Part shown: in pieces, positions 9,262 through 18,501 of the stretch | Numbering within the stretch: position 1 is the first letter of the stretch | How the letters are laid out: every line of letters starts with the position of its first letter | Source of the DNA: Vibrio chagasii | GTDB lineage: Bacteria > Pseudomonadota > Gammaproteobacteria > Enterobacterales > Vibrionaceae | Reading direction: 5' to 3' | Assembly: GCF_024347355.1 (NCBI RefSeq) | Contig: NZ_AP025466.1 | Location: 868,001-932,000, forward strand | DNA: 64,000 nucleotides | Position numbers and translations under genes: made by a program | The notes under the pieces: model-generated | What the model saw: the letters and a program-made list of their open reading frames with translations, nothing else | Database searches by the model: none | What the model was told of the DNA's origin: nothing

Positions 9262-9948
9262 ATGACCCAAGAAAAATTCGACACCATTTACCAACGAGCA
9301 GCTCATCGTAAAGGTGGTGCAGCCGAACTCGAAAAGATTATTCGAGCACCTCTATCGCAAGCCCAGCTATCACAAATCACCGATGACCGCTGGTTAGCAG
9401 CCTTTACTGAAAAGGTGTTCCAGTGCGGTATTTCTTGGAATGTGGTGAGAAAGAAATGGCCGCAATTTGAAGAAGTGTTCTTTGAGTTCGACATCGAAAA
9501 AATGCTGATGCTGCCGAATGAAATGTGGGAGCAGAAAGCGCAAGACCCGCGCATTATTCGCCACCTGACTAAGGTGATGACTATCCCTGCCAATGCCACC
9601 ATGATTCACAACGCCAAACGTGAAGCGGATTCATTCTCACAAATGGTTGCCGACTGGCCATCAGAACGAATTACAGAACTTTGGGATTATCTGAAGAAAC
9701 ACGGTAAGCGGCTAGGTGGTAACACAGGTGCTTACACCTTGCGCCAAATGGGAAAAGACACGTTTATCTTATCTTCTGACGTTGAAGCGCACCTGCGCAG
9801 CACAGATGTGATTGATAGCGGTCGTAACACCAAGCGAGCACTAGTCGCGGCAAGTAAGGCTTTCAACGAGTGGCAGCAGCAATCAGGTCGTACCCTGAGC
9901 GAAATAAGCCAGATCGTCGCCTACAGCTGTGGCGATAATCGCGTCTAG
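9262..9948 (+). CDS. DNA-3-methyladenine glycosylase I-like protein
   Basis: The protein (228 residues from ATG 9262; a weaker in-frame TTG lies at 9211) resembles the adenine_glyco family that includes Tag, a base-excision glycosylase for 3-methyladenine. The best match is the stretch CGISWNVVRKKWPQFEEVFFEFD, followed by IIRHLTKV and a late GRT..EISQIVAYSCGD. It lacks the N-terminal Cys/His zinc ligands of E. coli Tag, so it is a divergent branch and the substrate may differ. It appears monocistronic. Confidence 0.75.
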   Translation: MTQEKFDTIYQRAAHRKGGAAELEKIIRAPLSQAQLSQITDDRWLAAFTEKVFQCGISWNVVRKKWPQFEEVFFEFDIEKMLMLPNEMWEQKAQDPRIIRHLTKVMTIPANATMIHNAKREADSFSQMVADWPSERITELWDYLKKHGKRLGGNTGAYTLRQMGKDTFILSSDVEAHLRSTDVIDSGRNTKRALVAASKAFNEWQQQSGRTLSEISQIVAYSCGDNRV

Positions 9949-10052
9949 TTCAATAAGAATGGCTTAAAGCTTTAGATTGCACACAGTTCCCTGCAAACTA
10001 AATGTTATAAGTCATTAACAAATAAGCGTGCATCGCACTTTCATCCGGTGGC

Positions 10053-10076
10053 ATTGTATAGATAAATGTATACAAT
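10053..10076. promoter_or_regulatory. Putative GntR operator (autoregulatory)
   Basis: Perfect arms ATTGTATA (10053-10060) and TATACAAT (10069-10076) with an 8-base spacer; the right half also contains TGTATACA. It lies 66 bp before the gntR start and matches the palindromes before xdhA, puuE, uraH, gcl and aceB. Confidence 0.65.
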
Positions 10077-10141
10077 ATAGAGTAACACTCATGAATTATT
10101 CACGACCAATCCAACTCGACTAAACAAGGGCCCTTATCTCT

Positions 10142-10876
10142 ATGACAGCTCTCAAAAATTCTGTCTCCAAAGGTGTAAAAACAAAAGTAACAGGCCAGAC
10201 TCAAGACGATGTTGTTTACTGCCATATCTTCGACGCAATACTAGAACAAAGGCTGCCACCAGCTACCAAATTAAGCGAAGAAGCACTAGCAGAAATCTTT
10301 GGCGTTAGCCGCACTATCATTCGCCGTGCCTTGTTACGTCTCTCTTTAGAACAAGTTGTGGTTATCCGTCCTAACCGAGGGGCCATGATTGCTGCACCAA
10401 CGGTAGACGAAGCCAAACAGATATTTAAAGCACGTGAAGTGATGGAGCTTGCTATCACAGAGCTTGCCGTAAAAAACGCCACCAAAGCTCAGATCGAAGA
10501 GTGTAGAAAATTGGTCGCGAAAGAGAACTGTGCCTTTGACCAAGGTGATTACGGCTCTGGATTACGTTTGTCTGGTGAGTTCCACATCAAACTGGCAGAA
10601 ATGGCAGAAAATGCCCCCCTGCTCGCTTTCCAACGCAGCCTAGTATCACAAACCTCACTGCTTATCGCTCAATACGAGACAGGTAATCACTCGAACTGTT
10701 CTTTGGATGAGCATGAAGGATTGCTTGATGCCATTGAGTCTGGCGATGAAGAACAAGCCGTCGAATTGATGAAAGAGCATTTGAGCCACATTCGTTCCAA
10801 GCTCAACCTAGACAGCAGCACCGCATCGAGCGACCTGCATGTTGTGTTCTCAGATTTACTTAAGAACAAATCATAA
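10142..10876 (+). CDS. FCD-type GntR transcriptional regulator of purine catabolism
   Basis: A 244-residue regulator with an N-terminal winged helix (residues about 20-85; KLSEEALAEIFGVSRTIIRRALLRL is the recognition unit) and a C-terminal all-helical FCD ligand domain (about 95-225, with metal-site-like His in FHIKL, DEHEGLL and EHLSHIR). It probably represses the purine/glyoxylate genes and is relieved by a pathway intermediate. Support comes from position, 460 bp before xdhABC, and from matching palindromes before itself and five other pathway promoters. The GT...AC form of the site fits FadR/FCD operators. The ligand is unknown. Confidence 0.85.
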   Translation: MTALKNSVSKGVKTKVTGQTQDDVVYCHIFDAILEQRLPPATKLSEEALAEIFGVSRTIIRRALLRLSLEQVVVIRPNRGAMIAAPTVDEAKQIFKAREVMELAITELAVKNATKAQIEECRKLVAKENCAFDQGDYGSGLRLSGEFHIKLAEMAENAPLLAFQRSLVSQTSLLIAQYETGNHSNCSLDEHEGLLDAIESGDEEQAVELMKEHLSHIRSKLNLDSSTASSDLHVVFSDLLKNKS

Positions 10877-10941
10877 CGAGCTAACTATTCCAATCCAGCT
10901 CTAACAACTTTCTGTTAATAACTTTTTGTTAACAAGACGGG

Positions 10942-10976
10942 AGAGAAGTAATCCTCTGTGTTTACTTCTCTTTTTT
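10942..10976 (+). terminator. Rho-independent terminator after gntR
   Basis: Arms AGAGAAGTAA (10942-10951) and TTACTTCTCT (10962-10971) with a 10-base loop and T run to 10976. Confidence 0.9.
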
Positions 10977-11105
10977 ATGCCTTTCCCATAATCACAGACG
11001 CAAAGATCGACTCATTTCACCTCAAACACTCTCTATTCTGCCCTAAATAGCGCTCTTAGCTTCTACAGTATTTGATCCATCAATGCCAAAAACCTTGTCT
11101 TTATT

Positions 11106-11115
11106 TTGTATACAT
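11106..11115. promoter_or_regulatory. Putative GntR operator, distal xdhA site
   Basis: TTGTATACAT matches the ten-base palindrome TTGTATACAA at nine positions, 221 bp upstream of xdhA. Confidence 0.5.
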
Positions 11116-11197
11116 CGCTATTAATTCATTCACACCACAAAACTCAGCACTTCCAATTTAAAGCCAAATAAAACAAACAACTACAGACAAAAACAAA

Positions 11198-11207
11198 TTG
11201 TACACAA
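11198..11207. promoter_or_regulatory. Putative GntR operator, proximal xdhA site
   Basis: TTGTACACAA differs from TTGTATACAA at one base and is flanked by A and T as in the other sites. It lies 129 bp upstream of xdhA. Confidence 0.5.
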
Positions 11208-11249
11208 TCCAACAATGCGCAGTGTTGTTGCATTTTTGTAAATAAATAG

Positions 11250-11265
11250 TTGACCACAGGGTCAG
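11250..11265. promoter_or_regulatory. RutR-like box upstream of xdhA
   Basis: TTGACCACAGGGTCAG matches 12 of the 14 specified bases of the E. coli RutR consensus TTGACCA-NN-TGGTCAA. A RutR-like TetR gene lies at 50167-50775, which makes a real site plausible. Confidence 0.45.
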
Positions 11266-11335
11266 GATGGATAATTATTGACTTAGAAGTCAAAAAGAAT
11301 ACACATGGAACAATGTCGATTTACAAGGAGGTCTC

Positions 11336-12781
11336 TTGATTACTTTTTTGCTCAATCAGGAAATAAGACGTGAAGACAATCTGTCGCCGAATATGACAGT
11401 GCTCAATTACCTTCGTACCAAGATAAATAAAACAGGTACCAAAGAAGGTTGTGGGTCAGGTGACTGTGGCGCATGTACCGTCGTTCTCGGTGAGGTAGTT
11501 GATGGACAACTGCAATACCGTTCGGTGAACTCTTGCCTTACATTTGTGTCAGCGTTACACGGTAAGCAGCTGATCACAGTAGAAGATCTGCAAAACCGAG
11601 ATAAGTCATTACACCCTGTACAGAAAGCGGTCGTCGATTTTCACGGCTCCCAATGTGGTTACTGCACACCGGGCTTCATCATGTCGATGTTTGCGCTTGG
11701 TAAAAATAAGCCTGATGCAAGCAAAGAAGACGTCATGGAATCATTGGCAGGTAACTTATGTCGTTGTACTGGTTATCGCCCTATTGTTGATGCTGCAATG
11801 TCGCTTTCAACACACCAACCTTTGATTGATCAATTTGCTGAACTCGAGCGCAAAACCATCGAGAAGCTAGAAAGTATTCAAGACACCGAGGCCAACTTAC
11901 GTCTTGGCCACCTCACTGCTTTTTCCCCGAGAAGTACTGATGAGTTGGCCAAGCTTTTTCAAGCCCACCCGAACGCTAAGCTAGTTGCTGGCGGTACGGA
12001 TTTAGCACTGGAAGTAACGCAATTCCATCGTGAGATTGAAACACTGATCAGCGTAAACCTTGTTGAAGACATGAAGGTATGTGAAGAGACAGACACCGAT
12101 TTAATCATTGGTGCCAACCTTCCAATCAGCGACTCTTACTCGCTACTGAAAAAACACTACCCTGATTTTGGTGAACTGTTACACCGCTTTGCTTCGCTGC
12201 AAGTACGTAACCAAGGCACCATCGGCGGTAATGTTGCCAATGCTTCTCCTATCGGTGATACGCCTCCCCTTCTGATTGCGCTTAATGCGAAAATCAAACT
12301 GCGCTGTGGTGATGAGTCTCGGATCATGCCGATTGAAGATTACTTCATCAGCTACAAGGTGACGGCGCAGAAAGAGAGTGAGTTCATTGAACAAATCATC
12401 ATCCCTAAACCAACCAACGACAGCTTCCGTGCTTACAAACTGTCTAAACGTTTAGACGATGACATCTCTACAGTATGTGGTGCGTTCGATATTCAAGTCG
12501 AAGAAGGCAAGGTAACACACGCTCGTATCGCCTTTGGTGGTATGGCTGCAACGCCTAAGCGCGCAACCCGTTGTGAAAATACGTTATTAGGCAAACCATG
12601 GACAGACGCTAATATTAAGTTAGCGATGCAAGAACTGTATAGCGACTTTGAACCGCTATCTGATTTCCGTGCAAGCCAAGAATACCGTTCATTGTCGGCG
12701 GCAAACATGCTGCGTCGCTACTTCATTGAACAACAGAATAAAAACAACCAAATCGAAACAAGGGTAACGTCTTATGTCTAA
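11336..12781 (+). CDS. xdhA: Xanthine dehydrogenase small (FeS/FAD) subunit
   Basis: A 481-residue XdhA. The N-terminal plant-type [2Fe-2S] cluster ligands are C39, C44, C47 and C67; the second cluster ligands are C107, C110, C142 and C144. The FAD domain follows from about residue 190, with LVAGGTDLALEVTQ near 220 and the IGGNVANASPIGD loop near 300. It passes electrons from the molybdenum site of XdhB to FAD and NAD+ during oxidation of hypoxanthine or xanthine to urate. Translation starts at TTG 11336, set by an ideal AAGGAGGT. It overlaps xdhB by 8 bp, so the two are translationally coupled. Confidence 0.96.
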   Translation: MITFLLNQEIRREDNLSPNMTVLNYLRTKINKTGTKEGCGSGDCGACTVVLGEVVDGQLQYRSVNSCLTFVSALHGKQLITVEDLQNRDKSLHPVQKAVVDFHGSQCGYCTPGFIMSMFALGKNKPDASKEDVMESLAGNLCRCTGYRPIVDAAMSLSTHQPLIDQFAELERKTIEKLESIQDTEANLRLGHLTAFSPRSTDELAKLFQAHPNAKLVAGGTDLALEVTQFHREIETLISVNLVEDMKVCEETDTDLIIGANLPISDSYSLLKKHYPDFGELLHRFASLQVRNQGTIGGNVANASPIGDTPPLLIALNAKIKLRCGDESRIMPIEDYFISYKVTAQKESEFIEQIIIPKPTNDSFRAYKLSKRLDDDISTVCGAFDIQVEEGKVTHARIAFGGMAATPKRATRCENTLLGKPWTDANIKLAMQELYSDFEPLSDFRASQEYRSLSAANMLRRYFIEQQNKNNQIETRVTSYV

Positions 12782-15164
12782 TTCAAACAAGCATGCGATG
12801 ACCCACGAAGAGATGGTTACCATTGCAAAACAAGACCTAAAAACTGGCGTGGGTAAGAGCGTTAAACACGACAGTGCAGCCAAACAAGTAACGGGCGAAG
12901 CGGTATACATTGATGACCGCCTAGAGTTTCCCAATCAACTGCACGTGTACGCACGCCTGAGCACTCAAGCACATGCGAAGATCACTAAGATCGACGTTTC
13001 GCCGTGTTACGAATTTGAAGGTGTGGCCATTGCTATCCAAGCCAAAGACGTACCGGGTGAACTGGATATCGGTGCAATCCTACCGGGCGACCCACTTCTG
13101 GCTGACGGCAAAGTAGAATATTACGGTCAACCCGTGATTGCCGTAGCAGCAAACGATCTAGAAACAGCACGTAAAGCGGCACATGCAGCCATTATTGAAT
13201 ACGAAGAGCTACCTGCCATCCTTGATGTTAAAGAAGCGCTAGAGAAAGAGCACTTCGTAACTGAAAGCCACACTCAACAGCGTGGTGACTCAAAAGCCGC
13301 ACTGGCAAAAGCAAAACACGTGATCTCTGGTGACCTAGAGATCGGCGGCCAAGAGCACTTCTACCTAGAGACTCAAATCAGTAGCGTAATGCCAACCGAA
13401 GATGGCGGCATGATCGTCTACACATCAACTCAAAACCCGACCGAAGTTCAAAAGCTGGTTGCAGAAGTGATTGGCGTACCGATGCACAAAGTCGTGATTG
13501 ATATGCGTCGTATGGGTGGTGGTTTCGGTGGTAAAGAGACTCAAGCAGCCTCTCCTGCGTGTATGGCAGCGGTGATTGCCCACCTGACAGGCCGACCAAC
13601 CAAAATGCGCCTGCTGCGTAACGAAGACATGCAACAAACCGGTAAACGACACCCGTTTTACAACCAATACACCGTCGGTTTTGACGACAATGGTGTGATT
13701 CAAGGTGCTGACATTACCGTTGCAGGTAACTGTGGTTACTCGCCAGACTTATCAAGCTCTATCGTCGACCGTGCAATGTTCCACTCAGACAACGCTTACT
13801 ACCTAGGCGATGCAACTGTGGTTGGTCATCGATGCAAAACCAACACAGCGTCGAACACCGCTTACCGTGGCTTTGGTGGCCCGCAAGGCATGATGACCAT
13901 CGAACACATCATGGACGAGATTGCGCGTTACCTGAAAAAAGATCCTTTGGAAGTACGCAAAGCGAACTACTACGGCGAAGAAGGCCGTAACGTAACCCAT
14001 TACTACCAAACCGTTGAAGACAACTTTTTACCTGAGATAACCGAACAACTTGAGCACAGCAGTGACTATCACGCACGTCGTAAAGAAATCGCTGAGTTCA
14101 ACAAGCAGAGCCCTATCTTGAAGAAAGGTCTTGCTATCACACCGGTGAAATTCGGCATCTCGTTTACTGCGACTTTCTTGAACCAAGCAGGTGCGCTTAT
14201 CCATATCTACACCGATGGCAGTATTCATTTGAATCACGGTGGTACGGAAATGGGGCAAGGCTTGAACATCAAAGTGGCACAAATCGTTGCACAGGAGTTC
14301 CAAGTCGATGTCGAACGTATACAGATCACCGCTACAAACACAGACAAAGTTCCGAACACATCACCAACCGCAGCCTCATCGGGCGCCGACCTCAACGGTA
14401 AGGCCGCGCAAAACGCAGCAATAACCATTAAGCAGCGCCTGATCGACTTCGCTTCAGCACACTTCAAAGTGTCTCCAGAAGAGGTGGTGTTTAAGAACGG
14501 CATGGTGCAGATCCGCGATGAGATCATGAGCTTCAACTCATTTGTTGAACTGGCTTGGTTTAACCAAATTTCGCTATCGAGCACTGGCTTCTACCGCACT
14601 CCGAAGATCTATTACGATCACGAGAAGGCGCGCGGTCGTCCGTTCTACTACTACGCCTACGGTGCTTCTTGTTCAGAGGTCATCATCGATACTCTCACTG
14701 GCGAGAACAAGATTCTGCGTGTTGATATTTTGCATGACGTGGGCGCTTCACTGAACCCTGCGATTGACATCGGCCAAGTCGAAGGCGGCTTTGTGCAAGG
14801 TGTCGGCTGGTTGACAACAGAAGAGTTGGTATGGAACCAACAAGGTCGCTTAATGACCAATGGCCCAGCAAGCTACAAAATCCCTGCGATTGCTGATATG
14901 CCAATTGATTTCAGAACGCACCTTTTGGAAAACCGCAGCAACCCACAAGACACCGTATTCAACTCGAAAGCCGTGGGTGAGCCACCTTTCATGTTGGGGA
15001 TGTCGGTATGGAGTGCATTGAAAGATGCGATTAGCTATGTAGCCGTTGATGGTGCAATTCCTAAGCTCAACACACCAGCAACGCCAGAGCGTATTCTGAT
15101 GGCGATTCAGGAAGTCTCTGAAACAGCCCCGGCTTCGGTCGATGCTCAATCAGAAACGGCTTAG
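12774..15164 (+). CDS. xdhB: Xanthine dehydrogenase large (molybdopterin) subunit
   Basis: A 796-residue XdhB that binds the molybdopterin cofactor and carries the active site. Seen are GGGFGGKETQA near residue 243, AYRGFGGPQGM near 363, GGTEMGQGLNIKVAQ near 485, and KAVGEPPFMLG near 738, whose Glu is the catalytic base of the family. It forms the XDH heteromer with XdhA, whose gene it overlaps by 8 bp. xdhC follows after 67 bp. No domain is missing. Confidence 0.96.
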   Translation: MSNSNKHAMTHEEMVTIAKQDLKTGVGKSVKHDSAAKQVTGEAVYIDDRLEFPNQLHVYARLSTQAHAKITKIDVSPCYEFEGVAIAIQAKDVPGELDIGAILPGDPLLADGKVEYYGQPVIAVAANDLETARKAAHAAIIEYEELPAILDVKEALEKEHFVTESHTQQRGDSKAALAKAKHVISGDLEIGGQEHFYLETQISSVMPTEDGGMIVYTSTQNPTEVQKLVAEVIGVPMHKVVIDMRRMGGGFGGKETQAASPACMAAVIAHLTGRPTKMRLLRNEDMQQTGKRHPFYNQYTVGFDDNGVIQGADITVAGNCGYSPDLSSSIVDRAMFHSDNAYYLGDATVVGHRCKTNTASNTAYRGFGGPQGMMTIEHIMDEIARYLKKDPLEVRKANYYGEEGRNVTHYYQTVEDNFLPEITEQLEHSSDYHARRKEIAEFNKQSPILKKGLAITPVKFGISFTATFLNQAGALIHIYTDGSIHLNHGGTEMGQGLNIKVAQIVAQEFQVDVERIQITATNTDKVPNTSPTAASSGADLNGKAAQNAAITIKQRLIDFASAHFKVSPEEVVFKNGMVQIRDEIMSFNSFVELAWFNQISLSSTGFYRTPKIYYDHEKARGRPFYYYAYGASCSEVIIDTLTGENKILRVDILHDVGASLNPAIDIGQVEGGFVQGVGWLTTEELVWNQQGRLMTNGPASYKIPAIADMPIDFRTHLLENRSNPQDTVFNSKAVGEPPFMLGMSVWSALKDAISYVAVDGAIPKLNTPATPERILMAIQEVSETAPASVDAQSETA

Positions 15165-15231
15165 AGCTGACAGATATGGCTTAGGGCGTACTAAACAGCT
15201 TAGGAAGTACAGAAGGGATTTAGGAGGGCAT

Positions 15232-16113
15232 ATGTTTAAGGATAATTGGATTCACGAACTGGCAAAACTGGAAGAGAACTACGAACCATGTGTAATGGTG
15301 ACAGTGCTTGAAGACAGAGGCTCAGTGCCACGTGATGCGGGTACCAAGATGCTTGTCACTCGTGACCGAATCATCGCTACGATTGGTGGTGGTCACCTTG
15401 AACATGTGGCCACTAAAATGGCGCGTGAAATGCTGATTGCCAGTGAAAAATCACTCAAAGTAGAACGCTTCAATCTAGGTGCTCGTTTAGGCCAATGTTG
15501 TGGCGGTATGGCAACCTTAAGCTTTGAACCCATTGGTACTCAACAGAACCATCTCGTGCTGTTTGGCGCTGGCCATGTGGCAAAAGCGCTGCTACACATT
15601 GTCGCGACCCTACCCTTCCGTGTGACCTGGATTGATGAACGTGAAGAAGTGTTCCCTGACACACTTCCTCACGGTGTCAAAAAGCTAGTCACAGACGATC
15701 CGGTTGGCGAAGTGAAACACATGCCACCGAACAGCTACTACCTAGTAATGACCCACAACCACCAGCTTGATTTCGATTTAACGAAAGCCATTATCGACCG
15801 TGAAGACAGCCGTTACTTCGGCATGATCGGCTCGCTGACCAAGCGTAAGAAGTTTGACTTCCGCCTAGAGCAGCGTGGCTATAGCCAAGAGCAAATTGAA
15901 ACTATGATTTGCCCGATTGGCATCAGCGCTGTGAATGGCAAACATCCCGCTGAAATCGCGGTATCGGTTGCGGGTGAACTGATCGCACACTATCAAGGGC
16001 AAGCGCTTAAACAAAAGCGCCCGACCAAACAATATCGAAATCAGGATTTGACCGAGCAACACAGTCAACCAAGCGATGTAGGCGAACCACCTTTGGAAGA
16101 GAAGATCGCCTAA
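15232..16113 (+). CDS. xdhC: XdhC, molybdenum cofactor sulfuration/insertion chaperone
   Basis: A 293-residue XdhC that binds and protects sulfurated Moco for XdhB. I chose ATG 15232, preceded by TAGGAGGG; a longer frame upstream lacks a ribosome site and overlaps xdhB. The N-terminal XdhC_CoxI domain has EDRGSVPRDAGTKMLVT and GGGHLEHVA; the C-terminal Rossmann domain has LVLFGAGHVAKALLHI near residue 107 and FGMIGSLTKRKKF near 198. The last 30 residues are a polar extension. It is the third gene of the xdhABC-guaD operon. Confidence 0.94.
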   Translation: MFKDNWIHELAKLEENYEPCVMVTVLEDRGSVPRDAGTKMLVTRDRIIATIGGGHLEHVATKMAREMLIASEKSLKVERFNLGARLGQCCGGMATLSFEPIGTQQNHLVLFGAGHVAKALLHIVATLPFRVTWIDEREEVFPDTLPHGVKKLVTDDPVGEVKHMPPNSYYLVMTHNHQLDFDLTKAIIDREDSRYFGMIGSLTKRKKFDFRLEQRGYSQEQIETMICPIGISAVNGKHPAEIAVSVAGELIAHYQGQALKQKRPTKQYRNQDLTEQHSQPSDVGEPPLEEKIA

Positions 16114-16172
16114 TACAAGTCGCAAAGCTTCGGTAGCCATAACGTTACTGAAGTCATTAAAAGGAAGTAAAC

Positions 16173-17507
16173 ATGACAACGCAACGCAAAGCTTATCGCG
16201 CCAGTATTTTACACAGCGTAGCCGACCCAAAAGACGTCGGTATCGATGAGTCTTACGACTATTTTGAAGACGGTGTTTTAGTGGTTGAGAATGGCCACAT
16301 CGTCGATTTAGGCCATGCCGATGACGTATTAGCACGTCAACCTAAAACACTCGAAGTAAAAGAATACAAAGACAAACTGATCACCTCTGGTTTTATTGAT
16401 ACGCACATCCACTACCCTCAAACGGGGATGATCGCGTCTTACGGTGAGCAGCTACTTGATTGGTTAGAGAACTACACCTTCCCAGAAGAGAAACGTTTCA
16501 AAAACCCAGTCTACGCGCACAAAGTGGCGAAGCTATTTCTAGACGAACTGGCGAGCAACGGCACCACGACAGCACTCGTGTTCGGCACCGTGCACAAAGA
16601 GTCAGTGAACGTGTTCTTTGAAGAAGCGGAGAAACGTAACCTACGTATGATCGCAGGTAAGGTTTTAATGGATCGCAATGCGCCCGATTACCTCACCGAT
16701 ACTCCTGAATCTGGCTATGAAGATTCAAAAGAACTCATCGAGAAATGGCATAACCGAGGTCGCTTGCACTACGCAGTAACGCCACGTTTTGCACCAACTA
16801 GTACGCCAGAACAGTTGGCGACAGTTGGGAAATTACTCGAAGAGTACCCAGACGTATACATGCACACCCACCTTTCTGAAAACAAGAAAGAGATCGACTG
16901 GGTTTTAGAACTATTCCCCGAGCGCGACAGCTATTTAGATGTGTATGACCACTATGGCTTGCTGCATAAGCGCTCAGTATTTGCACACGGTATTCACCTA
17001 TCAGACTGCGAATGCAAACGCCTAGCGGATACTGATTCTGCAATCGCCTTCTGCCCTACTTCCAACCTGTTTTTAGGCTCTGGCTTATTCAAGCTACCAA
17101 AAATGGAAGAGCACGGTATTCGTGTTGGAATGGGAACAGACGTTGGCGCTGGTACCAGCTTCTCGATTTTGCAAACCATGAGCGAAGCGTACAAAATCAT
17201 GCAGCTTCAACAAGAGAAACTTCACCCTGCTAAATCGCTGTTTTTGGCAACTTTAGGTGGCGCACGTTCTCTGCATTTAGAAGATAAAATCGGTAACTTA
17301 GAAGTAGGCAAAGAAGCCGATTTCGTCGTGTTGGATCTGCACGCGACACAACTGATGCGCTTTAGAATGGAACAAGCGACCAAGCTTGAAGAAAAACTAT
17401 TTGTACTAATGAGCTTAGGTGACGACAGAACCGTCAGCGAGACTTACATCTACGGTGAGAAAGCCTACGACGTGAATTTCAAAGATTACAAAAAGCTTGT
17501 GAGTTAA
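16173..17507 (+). CDS. guaD: Guanine deaminase
   Basis: A 444-residue amidohydrolase that converts guanine to xanthine and so feeds XdhAB. Metal ligands are H78 and H80 in GFIDTHIHYPQTG, a His in MHTHLSEN near 229-232, FAHGIH near 270, and the Asp of GMGTDVGAGTSF near 325. The start has AAGGAAG upstream and follows xdhC by 59 bp. The gene is complete, but its last 267 bp (residues 357-444) are duplicated at 20053-20319 beyond an inserted cassette, so the present 3' end may have been supplied by the insertion. Confidence 0.95.
   Translation: MTTQRKAYRASILHSVADPKDVGIDESYDYFEDGVLVVENGHIVDLGHADDVLARQPKTLEVKEYKDKLITSGFIDTHIHYPQTGMIASYGEQLLDWLENYTFPEEKRFKNPVYAHKVAKLFLDELASNGTTTALVFGTVHKESVNVFFEEAEKRNLRMIAGKVLMDRNAPDYLTDTPESGYEDSKELIEKWHNRGRLHYAVTPRFAPTSTPEQLATVGKLLEEYPDVYMHTHLSENKKEIDWVLELFPERDSYLDVYDHYGLLHKRSVFAHGIHLSDCECKRLADTDSAIAFCPTSNLFLGSGLFKLPKMEEHGIRVGMGTDVGAGTSFSILQTMSEAYKIMQLQQEKLHPAKSLFLATLGGARSLHLEDKIGNLEVGKEADFVVLDLHATQLMRFRMEQATKLEEKLFVLMSLGDDRTVSETYIYGEKAYDVNFKDYKKLVS
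17241..17507 (+). repeat. Direct repeat, copy 1 (3' end of guaD)
   Basis: Last 267 bp of guaD including stop; pairs with 20053-20319 without gaps. By hand count about 18 bases differ, all silent (the stop is TAA here and TAG there). The first 80 bp or so are identical and differences fall in later patches. The repeat ends right after the stop codon. Confidence 0.95.
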
Positions 17508-17875
17508 GTTGCGAGAAATAATCACACAGCGGCTTAACTTAACGATGGCACGCTCTCGTGCCATCGAAAAATAGCGAAAAAGTTCAAGATTAACAAATAC
17601 CTTTAGATATTGGCCTATAAAAAATAGACGATATATCTAGTTGAAGCGAACTTCCTTTAGTGGCACATCAAAACTTCATCAAGTCACGAACAAAGATATA
17701 GCATCGAAAAATCCCTACTCCCCCCCATCAAATAATGACAAATAAAATTATAAACAATTAAATCACCCCAAAATATAAAATATGCAATTGAGATCTATTT
17801 TAAGATAATAAAAACAAAAAAAACTTTTTATTATCTTTTTTTATACTATATTGGGCCCCAAAAAGGTAACTAGTT

Positions 17876-18232
17876 ATGAAACTCAAAGAAATAAAAACTG
17901 GAATTTCCCTAATGTTGTTTGCTTCATCGGCATGCGCAGGCCCGCTAGATGAAATCATCACCACGGATGAAAAAAAGATATCAACTATTACTGTTGGCGT
18001 TGACGGCAGCTGGTTTATTAAATCAGAAGATAGCTGGAACTTACAAGGATGTAATGAAATAGAAGTACTTAAAATTGAATCAAGTCACCCAAATAAAGTA
18101 GATTACATAAATTTACTGTCCACAATAAATGACTATTCAAAAGCAAAAATAAAAGCCCATGCTTATTGTGAGAAATATGACAACTCCGTAATTACTGCTG
18201 GTAAATTTATATCTATCACCTTCAGCCAGTAG
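17876..18232 (+). CDS. Small secreted protein, unknown
   Basis: A 118-residue protein with a signal peptide (MKLKEIKTGISLMLFASSACA, cut before GPLDE) and two later cysteines likely to form a disulfide. Mature size is about 97 residues. No family recognised. It is the first gene in the AT-rich cassette, 269 bp before the decarboxylase, so cotranscription is uncertain. A role with the amine-producing enzyme can only be guessed. Confidence 0.65.
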   Translation: MKLKEIKTGISLMLFASSACAGPLDEIITTDEKKISTITVGVDGSWFIKSEDSWNLQGCNEIEVLKIESSHPNKVDYINLLSTINDYSKAKIKAHAYCEKYDNSVITAGKFISITFSQ

Positions 18233-18501
18233 TTATATTTAGATAAATTAAAAGTGGACTAATTAATAGAGCAACACTGTAATCTTTGGTAAAAAACCAA
18301 ACCATAGCTTAATCATCGACATTTAATTAGCAATTTAAATATCTATTAATTATAAGTGTGAAAAAATATTATTATAAGAATTGCCTTTTCCAAATCTCTA
18401 TAAAATTTTAATTAGAAAGGCTGATAACCATACCCCGAGAGAAAACCAGAAAAGTGTAATTTATATTTAATACTGGCTAGGACGATTTAAAAGGGTAGAC
18501 T

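Larger units (their letters stand above)
10977..11335 (+). promoter_or_regulatory. Control region upstream of xdhABC
   Basis: This 359-bp AT-rich stretch has no gene but carries three candidate operators: TTGTATACAT (11106-11115), TTGTACACAA (11198-11207) and a RutR-like box TTGACCACAGGGTCAG (11250-11265). The ribosome site AAGGAGGT is at 11325-11332. Stacked sites suggest control by both the GntR and a RutR-like TetR protein. Confidence 0.6.

Noticed and set aside
12179..15149. Many minus-strand open frames within xdhA and xdhB
   Set aside because: They lie wholly inside well-supported genes, lack ribosome sites and family features, and are antisense artefacts.
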